DNA of 64,000 nt from Vreelandella hamiltonii (GTDB taxonomy: Bacteria > Pseudomonadota > Gammaproteobacteria > Pseudomonadales > Halomonadaceae). Location of the stretch: the NCBI RefSeq assembly GCF_014651775.1, contig NZ_BMXN01000003.1, forward strand, positions 205,800 to 269,799, read 5' to 3'. Both the position numbers and the translations under genes were made by a program. Shown piece by piece: positions 58,376 through 64,000 of this stretch. Below the pieces are notes generated by a model. That model ran no database searches. It saw only the letters and a list, made by a program, of their open reading frames with translations, and was not told the origin of the DNA. Positions within the stretch are counted from its first letter, which is position 1. Every line of letters begins with the position of its first letter.

Positions 58376-58411
58376 ATGTCTAGCCCAGAGCATAAGCAAA
58401 AAATCTGGTAA
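58376..58411 (+). other. Interrupted N-terminus of the pyridoxamine-oxidase-family gene (stop at codon 12)
   Basis: After a strong ribosome site (TAAGGAGAGTG) an ATG at 58376 opens the frame M-S-S-P-E-H-K-Q-K-I-W, then TAA at 58409-58411. The next codon in the same frame is ATG 58412, the start of the visible gene. In this family the conserved N-terminus reads like ...W-[D/E]-[L/M]-I-K-D, so the TAA stands where an acidic residue codon (for example GAA) is expected. Confidence 0.8.
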
Positions 58412-58864
58412 ATGATCAAGGACATCAAAATCGGCATGCTGGTGACATTAGATCAGGATGTGCCCAGGGCTCGCCCTATGCATCTGGTGCAGGATGAGTA
58501 TGATGGCACACTATGGTTTTTCACTCGCCGCAGCGCCGAGAAAGTGCTGGAAACCCAGAGTGATCATGACGTATGCCTGAGCTTCTCGGACCAGGATGAT
58601 GGCGTTTATGTGTCTTTATCTGGCAAAGCCAACGTTATCGACGACCAGGCACTGATCGACAAATACTGGAGCCCTTTCGTTGCTGCCTGGTTCCAGAACG
58701 GCAAGGAAGATCCAGATATTGCCCTGCTCGAAGTGAAAGTGGAGATGGGCGAGCACTGGAAAGCCAAGGAGAGCAAAACGTTCCAGCTTTATGAAATTGC
58801 CAAAGCCAACCTCAAAAAAGAGGCCACGCCCGATTTCGGCGAAAACGAGAAATTCGGTGGATAA
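58412..58864 (+). CDS. Pyridoxamine 5'-phosphate oxidase family protein (general stress protein 26-like)
   Basis: Flavin-binding split-barrel protein of 150 residues from this start. MIKDIKIGMLVTLDQDVPRARPMHLVQDEYDGTLWFFTRR, DVCLSFSDQDDGVYVSLSGKANVIDD and YWSPFVAAWFQNGKEDPDIALLEVKV cover the family core (residues about 1-115). The usual start about 12 codons upstream is cut off by an in-frame TAA. Translation could resume at this ATG, which directly follows the stop, so the product may still be made without its first dozen residues. A good terminator follows. Confidence 0.88.
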   Translation: MIKDIKIGMLVTLDQDVPRARPMHLVQDEYDGTLWFFTRRSAEKVLETQSDHDVCLSFSDQDDGVYVSLSGKANVIDDQALIDKYWSPFVAAWFQNGKEDPDIALLEVKVEMGEHWKAKESKTFQLYEIAKANLKKEATPDFGENEKFGG

Positions 58865-58873
58865 GCCACTCAT

Positions 58874-58900
58874 AAAGCGCCCGACGAGTCGGGCGCTTTT
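58874..58900 (+). terminator. Rho-independent terminator
   Basis: AAAGCGCCCGA (58874-58884) and TCGGGCGCTTT (58889-58899) form a perfect 11-bp stem with a 4-base loop, ending in TTTTCTTG. It follows the stop at 58864 by about ten bases. Confidence 0.88.
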
Positions 58901-59089
58901 CTTGTTCATTGGGAGTGCTGTGGTTTGGCTGGTTAGCTCCTCATACAGACTATCAGTGATTCCTGTCTCAGCCCCGCTTTGCCATTGTTTGCCCCTGTGA
59001 ACCGTGGCTGTACGCCGCTCAAGATGTCGCTCCCAAGCCATCAGTACTCTAATGCAATGTCATCAATGAAATTCAATGATAGTTAATAA

Positions 59090-59722
59090 TCAGCCTTGGA
59101 TCTCAAGAATCACTATTTGAAAGGCGCGACCAGCTACTGGTTCAAGTTTAGAGTTAAGGTAAGGGACCATAGGGTCTGAAGCTATTACATTCACCTCAAC
59201 ATCGCCCATATCATGCTCGTCCAACACAGTATCAATTCGGCGTATCAAGTTATCGACAGTATCTTTCTCTTCTTGGCAGTTTCGCGTCAGCACTAAATAG
59301 TTGGTTTTCAAGCTATGTCGCTTAGCAGTGCAGCTAATCTTAGCTAATCGCCGCATGTCACTGATTATACCTTGCATATTGCTATCTTTGCGCTTGAACT
59401 CCAAGATATGCGCAGGACGGCCTTTCTTTCCTGTGTGTATTACCAGATCAAACCTTCCATCTGAGCGCAAATCAGTGTCTTCAAGCAATTCAGAGATGTC
59501 ACCGACATTCATGTCGGATGCTTCAAATGTCCGCCTTACCTGAGCTTCCAGCCGATAACCGAAATTCAAAAAATTCTTTGCAAAATAGTCCGCCACACGC
59601 ATCGTCATGAAGTATTCCGGCATGCGATGTAGGGAAGAATGAGAAACTTGCTGTGCTTCTTCATGTGCCTCAAGCAAGGCCTCCATGATGGCATTAATAC
59701 GGTTATTTGGTGAAGACTTCAT
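59090..59722 (-). CDS. Protein of unknown function with a possible PD-(D/E)XK nuclease motif
   Basis: Protein of 210 residues, not recognised as a named family. The N-terminal helical part (IMEALLEAHEEAQQVSHSSLHRMPEYFMTMRVADYFA) is followed by GRFDLVIHTGKKGRPAHILEFKRK (about residues 90-113). That arrangement of Asp, then Glu-x-Lys on a strand, is the core pattern of PD-(D/E)XK nucleases. The C-terminus has mixed helix and strand. The gene is noticeably richer in A+T than the chromosome and stands alone beside an IS remnant, which suggests transfer. Confidence 0.65.
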   Translation of the reverse strand: MKSSPNNRINAIMEALLEAHEEAQQVSHSSLHRMPEYFMTMRVADYFAKNFLNFGYRLEAQVRRTFEASDMNVGDISELLEDTDLRSDGRFDLVIHTGKKGRPAHILEFKRKDSNMQGIISDMRRLAKISCTAKRHSLKTNYLVLTRNCQEEKDTVDNLIRRIDTVLDEHDMGDVEVNVIASDPMVPYLNSKLEPVAGRAFQIVILEIQG

Positions 59723-59924
59723 ATATCTTTCCTAAGAGATTATTGATCTATTCTCGTAGACTACCACACTCCACCACGTTGTGAAGGGTTCATAAGGAGG
59801 CCTGCAACCAAGTATACGGCTGGAAGTACTGTCTGTTGCGACCTGGGCGATCAGGCTGACCATAGGAGTTATCCTTCGTTAGCCATCAGGACGCTTCTTC
59901 AACAATTCATCGGCAAGTAAGGTC

Positions 59925-60524
59925 ATGGCCATCAAGCTGCATAAACAATCGACCAAGCGCCACAGATCCGTGCCAAGATTCAGTCAGCGCCCTCCAACAT
60001 AACGGATAGCGAGCTGGCCCGGCAGTATGGCTTCGCCACCACAACTATCCGGCGCTGCATTACCGTGAACCGATCGTGCGTGAATCACCCTTCTCGCCAT
60101 GCTAAAACGGTATAAGGAGCCAACGCTGGCAGAAACAACGCGGAAAAATGCCAGTGTCGACGAGAAGCCTCTTTACAAGCTCTTCAAAATGCGGACGGTA
60201 CTGAACAGGGTAGGTAAGCGCAGTCCCGCGTGCGCTATCCCGTCTTTTCAGCATCAAAAACAGCTGAGTCGAGCCGGAAAGGCTGCAAACGAATGGCATG
60301 ATGAGCGCTTCAAAGGCCATAACAGCGACGTGCTACCAACCCGGCGTATACCTTAGGTAAAGACCTGAAGCAGATGCTCAACGATACTGCTGGCTGTACA
60401 GTCACCATATCCTGCAAAAAGTGCTGCCTCACCAATCACCGATCACGGTGATGAAGGAATGGCAAACCAAGGGCTTGGGTTATTTACCAAACGGGTGGTC
60501 AATTACACGGAACCCGACACCTAG
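59925..60524 (+). pseudogene. Decayed IS481-family transposase
   Basis: Remnants in several frames. MAIKLHKQSTKR begins at 59925. After a frame change comes IRAKIQSAPSNITDSELARQYGFATTTIRR (about 59960-60052), the N-terminal HTH of IS481-type transposases. Near the end LYSHHILQKVLPHQSPITVMKEWQ (from 60394) and, after another shift, LFTKRVVNYTEPDT and a stop at 60522-60524 match the C-terminus. About 600 bases remain of a gene normally near 1 kb, with stops in between. Possible IS ends: TGTTGCGAC at 59834 and its inverted copy GTCGCAACCA at 60550. The rest of 59723-59924 shows nothing recognisable. Confidence 0.75.
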
Positions 60525-60537
60525 CACAAATGCTTAA

Positions 60538-60554
60538 GCGACACATAATGTCGC
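60538..60554. promoter_or_regulatory. Inverted repeat GCGAC-N7-GTCGC upstream of module copy 2
   Basis: GCGAC (60538-60542) and GTCGC (60550-60554) around ACATAAT, 49 bases before the ATG at 60604. It matches the site before module copy 1. Caution: the right half (GTCGCAAC) also looks like the inverted copy of GTTGCGAC at 59835-59842, so part of it could be an old IS end. Confidence 0.5.
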
Positions 60555-60603
60555 AACCACGTTATAGCCTCACCCTCTCTTATCAAGGAAGGTGGTCGCG
60601 AAG

Positions 60604-61221
60604 ATGACAATGAGCGAGTGTGTAACGACCCAAAAGATGACTCAGCAGGAAACAGCCAAGTGGTTAGCTGATCGTGAGCGGTGGCAACATGAGCTGCCCA
60701 TCATGGGCTACTTAAGCCAGTTTTTAACTGTCACGCCGGTGGTTGACTCCGCGTTCAATAGTGCAAGCACAGATGGTAAATCTCTCTTTTTTTGCCCCCA
60801 ATACAGCGCTACGTTATCTGATACCTCTCGCCAGTTCTTGCAGGCGCATCTCATTTGGCATTGCGTGGCCGGCCATCTGATTGCACCGCTCGTAGCCGAC
60901 TATCAACGTTGGCACCTTGCTTGCGACCATGAAGTGAATTCGCTGCTGTTAGCACTTGAGATTCCTTTACCTGCGGATGCCGTGCTCTTTCCCGTGTGTG
61001 TGGGGCGTAACGCATTGAGTGTTTACCGCTGGCTGGAGGGGCACCCTAATCTTTCAGTTGAAGCCTCCATGGATATACATCCCGCCGCCTTGTGGCATGC
61101 CTTACCTGACACCCAAGTCTCGCACAGCACCCTTATGCTGTGGAGACAACGTGCCCACCTGATCGCTAAAGAGCCAGGTGCTTTGCCAGAACAAGTCGCT
61201 ACGTTTTGTGAGGCACGCTAA
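60604..61221 (+). CDS. DUF2201-like metallopeptidase-fold protein with degenerate zinc motif, module copy 2
   Basis: Protein of 205 residues, clearly paralogous to the gene at 53570 over its whole length (FLQAHLIWHCVAGHL, RWHLACDHEVNSLLLALEIPLP, VLFPVCVGRNALSVYRWLEGHP). It has the same replacement of the HExxH glutamate by leucine. The start is chosen at ATG 60604 with AAGGAAGG upstream; GTG 60592 and ATG 60610 are alternatives. Codon use is less GC-rich than copy 1, so this copy may have come from another strain or species rather than by local duplication. The WYL gene follows after 40 bases. Confidence 0.8.
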   Translation: MTMSECVTTQKMTQQETAKWLADRERWQHELPIMGYLSQFLTVTPVVDSAFNSASTDGKSLFFCPQYSATLSDTSRQFLQAHLIWHCVAGHLIAPLVADYQRWHLACDHEVNSLLLALEIPLPADAVLFPVCVGRNALSVYRWLEGHPNLSVEASMDIHPAALWHALPDTQVSHSTLMLWRQRAHLIAKEPGALPEQVATFCEAR

Positions 61222-61261
61222 ACTCAACGCTTTCATGCATTCAGCCAAGGTTTGCGTCACT

Positions 61262-62293
61262 ATGTCTGAGCCCCGCGATACGCTTTTTCGCTACTTAACC
61301 ATGTTGCAGTTGATTCCTCGAGCACCAGGGCGTATCGCGACCCCCGTGTTGAAAGAGAAGCTTGCAGAGCGCGGGTTCAATATCGATACACGTTCGCTGC
61401 AGCGGGATTTAAGCCAGAAGCTATCCACGCAGTTTCCGATTGGCTGTGACGATAGCCAGAAACCTTACCGCTGGTATTTTGATCGTGACTTTCAGTGCCA
61501 GCTACCTGCGCTGGATGTGCCTGGCGCGCTGACGCTGGTTCTGGCGGAAGAGTACTTGAAAGGGTTGCTTCCTCCGGTGGTGGTCGGCCAACTCTCGCAC
61601 CACTTTACCGATGCGCGAAAACTGCTGGACGATATGAGCACTAATGGGCTTAGTCAGTGGGCACGCAAGGTACGTGCCATTCCCAATGGCAAAGCGCTGA
61701 TCCCCGCTGAGATTGACGAGGCAACCTGGCAGACCATTTCGCAGGCGCTCCTTGAGCAGAAAGCCGTTGACGTGATTTATCTATCACGCACCAGTCACTC
61801 TGAAAAAGCGTTGACGCTTCATCCTCAAGGCATTGTGAGCCGCCACAGCGCCACCTATCTGTTAGCTCATGTGGACGGGTTCAGAGACCTGCGCCAGTTC
61901 GCCCTTCACCGAGTGAAGCTGGCAACATTAAGTCATCAGCCCTGGCAGGCGCAGCACGATTTTAACATCGATGAGTATATCCAGGGCGGTGCGTTTGGAT
62001 ACCGTCAGGGGCCAAGCGATGTGGTTCTGGAAGCTGACATTACCAGATCCGTAGCGTGGCTATTACAGGAAACGCCGCTGTCAGACAAACAGTCGATAGA
62101 AGCATTGCCGGGCACTGACAGTTGGTATCGGCTAACCGCCCATGTACCGGATGACCAACAAACTCTGTGGTGGCTGATGGGCATGGGGCCAAATATCAAG
62201 GTCCTTGCACCTGATGTGTGGCAAGAAACGATCAAAACCAACGCAGAAAAGATGCTGGCATACTACGCCACCGAGCACTCTGCACCGTCATGA
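61262..62293 (+). CDS. WYL-domain transcriptional regulator, module copy 2
   Basis: Protein of 343 residues, paralogue of the gene at 54239 with high similarity by eye (RSLQRDLSQKLSTQFPIGCDDSQKPYRWYFDRDFQCQLPALDVPGALTLVLAEEYLKGLLPPVV region is almost the same). Winged helix at the N-terminus (DTLFRYLTMLQLIPRAPGRIATPVLKEKL), WYL domain (QKAVDVIYLSRTSHSEKALTLHPQGIVSRH), C-terminal DDQQTLWWLMGMGPNIKVLAP. The ATG at 61262 corresponds to the copy-1 start. Confidence 0.9.
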   Translation: MSEPRDTLFRYLTMLQLIPRAPGRIATPVLKEKLAERGFNIDTRSLQRDLSQKLSTQFPIGCDDSQKPYRWYFDRDFQCQLPALDVPGALTLVLAEEYLKGLLPPVVVGQLSHHFTDARKLLDDMSTNGLSQWARKVRAIPNGKALIPAEIDEATWQTISQALLEQKAVDVIYLSRTSHSEKALTLHPQGIVSRHSATYLLAHVDGFRDLRQFALHRVKLATLSHQPWQAQHDFNIDEYIQGGAFGYRQGPSDVVLEADITRSVAWLLQETPLSDKQSIEALPGTDSWYRLTAHVPDDQQTLWWLMGMGPNIKVLAPDVWQETIKTNAEKMLAYYATEHSAPS

Positions 62294-62325
62294 ACAGCCT
62301 TTACTCCCAGGTTCTGACATACATG

Positions 62326-62343
62326 TTTTCCGCATGCGGAAAA
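62326..62343. promoter_or_regulatory. 18-bp perfect palindrome upstream of the OGFr-like gene pair
   Basis: TTTTCCGCATGCGGAAAA is perfectly self-complementary. It lies 33 bases after the WYL stop and 39 bases before the next ATG (62382). It could be an operator, or a hairpin ending the WYL transcript (on the plus strand it is followed by A residues, so it is not a standard terminator). Confidence 0.55.
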
Positions 62344-62381
62344 AGCCACGACTTATCGTTTCTACACAAAGGAGGGTTACC

Positions 62382-62492
62382 ATGCTCTATTTTGCTTACG
62401 GCTCCCACATGGCTACCCAGCGTTTAACAGATCGCCATGCGCGCGAGACGGCGTTATACGCGACGACAGAGCTCACTATGGAGGCTGTCTAA
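62382..62492 (+). CDS. 36-codon ORF resembling the start of gamma-glutamylcyclotransferase, truncated
   Basis: Begins MLYFAYGSHMATQRLTDRHA, very like the MLYFAYGSNM start of gamma-glutamylcyclotransferase-like proteins, then ends after 36 codons. A strong ribosome site AAGGAGGG precedes it. Its stop overlaps the next start (TAATG). It is too short to be an enzyme. It is either a truncated remnant or a leader that couples translation to the next gene. Confidence 0.65.
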   Translation: MLYFAYGSHMATQRLTDRHARETALYATTELTMEAV

Positions 62493-62995
62493 TGGATAAC
62501 GATACGCGCTTGATCGATTTTTACAGTGGCGAAGGGCTGGACCATAAAGGTCGGCGTCTAGAGGATATTTGGGCGCTGTCGTCCTTTTGGCTAGAACACA
62601 CCCACGACTATATTCAGTGGCTGTTCCCTATTCCTGAGGCGGGCAGGTTTAACGGCTTTGCGCCCCTTTTAACACCCACCGTGCAAGCTGCCTTTCAAGA
62701 AAGCGATGTTATGCGCCAGCACCAGCAGCAATCGCTAGCGGTGATGCTTGATTTTTTTGGCCTCGCCCGGGATGGAAACGGCATCGTTGCTCAACCAACG
62801 TTAGCGATACCGACGCACATCTGGCTGAAAGCCGGTGGCCATAACCATTTACGCATCACGCGTATCATTCGGTCACTGGCGCTGTGTCATCAGCCAGGCC
62901 TCGCACGCACTTTTCAGCAAGCCGTCATCGAGATTGGCACCCACCGGGGTGTGGTTTCTGATTCATCAATTCAGTATTGGCGGGAGGCGTTTTAG
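62492..62995 (+). CDS. OGFr-like (opioid growth factor receptor-related) domain protein
   Basis: Protein of 167 residues matching the OGFr conserved N-terminal region: LIDFYSGEGLDHKGRRLEDIWALSSFWLEHTHDYIQWLFPIPEAGRFNGFAPLLT (residues about 6-60), then the helical remainder with HLRITRIIRSLALCHQPGLA. Bacterial members of this family have no established role. It is translationally coupled to the 36-codon ORF and read in the same direction as the WYL gene. Confidence 0.85.
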   Translation: MDNDTRLIDFYSGEGLDHKGRRLEDIWALSSFWLEHTHDYIQWLFPIPEAGRFNGFAPLLTPTVQAAFQESDVMRQHQQQSLAVMLDFFGLARDGNGIVAQPTLAIPTHIWLKAGGHNHLRITRIIRSLALCHQPGLARTFQQAVIEIGTHRGVVSDSSIQYWREAF

Positions 62996-63291
62996 TCCCA
63001 CCCCCAGAATCGAGTGGTTGCAAACCCAGAAAAGACAAAAACGGGAATACTTCAAAGCAGGAAAAGATATGGTTATCTAATTTAGATGGCGTCCCTGGCA
63101 GGAGCACGACGAATTATACAACCATCTGAATTATAAGGAATTTAATAAAATAAAAAAATACGGTATACCAATTCATATACCATCTAATAGGCGTAAGAAA
63201 AATTTAGCCGAATCACACCATGAGCAAATGCAAGAGCACAAAATTTTGCACAACACCCTATTGTCTATAACAATAAGCGCTAATGGACTAA

Positions 63292-63323
63292 CATGTAGCT
63301 CTCGTCAGGTTGAGAGCTACATG
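63292..63323. terminator. Perfect 12-bp hairpin downstream of the right-edge gene
   Basis: CATGTAGCTCTC (63292-63303) pairs with GAGAGCTACATG (63312-63323) around an 8-base loop. It starts about 15 bases after the stop of the minus-strand gene. Only a weak T-rich stretch follows on that strand. The rest of 62996-63337 is A+T-rich with no gene I can support. Confidence 0.5.
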
Positions 63324-63337
63324 CATGCAAGGCTCCT

Positions 63338-64000
63338 TTAAATCTGAATATTGTTTTCTACATCAACTGATATTGCAACTGGTTCTAAAACATCATATTT
63401 CTGGCGTATTAAGTCATAAATATTTGTAACACCATCAATTTTTACGCTGATAACCAGAGCATACGAGACATCTGGAGCAGATGGCATTGCTATTGACCTA
63501 CTAGTTTCACGAGCGAAGTACTGAATATCGAAGACTGGGTCAACTAGCTGTGTTTCAGCTTTAAAAGTATGGCAGTTATGCAAACATGTTTCCCATTTAT
63601 GAGCGTCATCCCTATATTCTCTTTCAGTTTTTTTATACTGACTACCCATTCCAAAGAAACCTTTAGTTGTTTCATCGCCAATACCAACTAAGGGCCTGAA
63701 TGAAACCCCAAGACCAGACCGAGTATAGTTAACCAAATGCTCTGGATCAGTATGAGATTGAATACAAAATGTTGCTTTTATCGTAGCTTCTGCATCAAGA
63801 CCCGCATCTGGAAATGGTATAGGACATCTTAGAAACTCATTTTTCTCTAGTTTTCCTTGAAAAATTATAGTAGCAAAACCTTCTTCACATTCTAATATTC
63901 CTGAATCCGTGAAGCCGGCGCCGACACTTTCCCTATCACCGCCAGCGAGCACTTTTTGATCATTCGCCCCGTGCAAGTTGGCTTTCGCAAGCCCGTTATT
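63338..64000 (-). CDS. C-terminal part of a probable subtilisin-like (S8) serine protease, 5' end outside window
   Basis: About 220 residues, open to the right edge (the frame continues past the TTG at 63976, reading ...NNGLAKANLHGANDQ). GLAKANL resembles the end of a subtilase catalytic domain. The rest (FLRCPIPFPDAGLDAEATIKATFCIQSHTDPEHLVNYTRSGLGVSFRP and FARETSRSIAMPSAPDVSYALVISVKID, residues about 60-110 and 165-190) resembles the C-terminal beta-rich domain of large S8 proteases that often pair with an AAA ATPase in accessory islands. The catalytic triad would be outside the window, so this is tentative. Clearly A+T-rich compared with the core genes. Confidence 0.55.
   Translation of the reverse strand, partial: NNGLAKANLHGANDQKVLAGGDRESVGAGFTDSGILECEEGFATIIFQGKLEKNEFLRCPIPFPDAGLDAEATIKATFCIQSHTDPEHLVNYTRSGLGVSFRPLVGIGDETTKGFFGMGSQYKKTEREYRDDAHKWETCLHNCHTFKAETQLVDPVFDIQYFARETSRSIAMPSAPDVSYALVISVKIDGVTNIYDLIRQKYDVLEPVAISVDVENNIQI

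Noticed and set aside
60099..60356. 85-codon plus-strand frame within the IS remnant
   Set aside because: No family pattern, no ribosome site, and flanked by transposase fragments in other frames; treated as part of the decayed element.
63095..63115. Sequence GGCGTCCCTGGCAGGAGC looking like a reversed tRNA 3' end (possible attachment site)
   Set aside because: The expected T-loop (TTCGAA-type) does not follow, and no tRNA or integrase gene is nearby.
63085..63341. Open plus-strand frame of about 85 codons, Lys/Asn/His-rich, ending over the 12-bp hairpin
   Set aside because: No start codon in its first half and no recognisable family; it may be chance in A+T-rich DNA or a gene fragment.

Overview
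The window is high-GC gammaproteobacterial chromosome that looks like Halomonas or a close relative. The grounds are the protein types, the parE-parC-serB, cmoA-cmoB, nudF-yqiB-cpdA and cysD-cysN blocks, a NaChBac-type sodium channel, and the GC-rich codon use. From about 59 kb to the right edge the DNA is visibly richer in A+T, and it carries a decayed insertion sequence and unrelated accessory genes, so this end is island-like.

Left part (1-13 kb): the end of epmB is followed by a 386-base gap holding a guanidine-I (ykkC) riboswitch. Downstream is a tightly packed operon: ABC importer (binding protein, permease, ATPase), two DUF1989 proteins, a 1206-residue biotin-dependent carboxylase, a 2-oxoglutarate/Fe(II) oxygenase, a 238-residue protein of unknown function, and allophanate hydrolase. 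These families are usually labelled urea carboxylase genes. The riboswitch argues that the substrate is guanidine: import, carboxylation to carboxyguanidine, deimination to allophanate, hydrolysis to ammonia and CO2. The oxygenase and the 238-residue protein are extra members with no assigned step.

Middle (13-49 kb): mostly housekeeping. It holds a membrane protein, vapBC toxin-antitoxin, leuA with the sodium channel, a lipoprotein, parE-parC-serB, pgi, cmoA-cmoB, a zinc metallopeptidase, an App1-type phosphatase overlapping a DJ-1/PfpI gene, and a tungstate transporter (tupBCA) with its divergent regulator. Then come a Tat-exported peptide-binding protein, a homocysteine methyltransferase, cysD-cysN, nudF-yqiB-cpdA, a TPR protein, greB, cmoM-rsmC, an amidase, and a LacI-regulated sugar-acid operon (PfkB kinase, 2-hydroxyacid dehydrogenase, HAD phosphatase). 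The HAD gene is frameshifted. Three genes (channel, serB, tupC) carry a 15-bp sequence in three tandem copies at their 3' ends.

Right part (49.5-64 kb): signalling genes (PAS chemoreceptor, membrane diguanylate cyclase, 949-residue soluble histidine kinase) and accessory genes. The most unusual item is a two-gene module present twice, at 53.57-55.25 kb and 60.60-62.29 kb. Each copy has a DUF2201-like metallopeptidase-fold protein whose HExxH glutamate is replaced by leucine, followed by a WYL-domain regulator. Both copies have a GCGAC-N7-GTCGC inverted repeat 45-49 bases before the first start codon. Nearby lie a pyridoxamine-oxidase-family gene with an in-frame stop at codon 12, a possible PD-(D/E)XK protein, an IS481-family transposase remnant, a truncated gamma-glutamylcyclotransferase-like start fused by overlap to an OGFr-like gene, and the end of what looks like a subtilisin-type protease.

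All calls come from reading the sequence; no database search was run.
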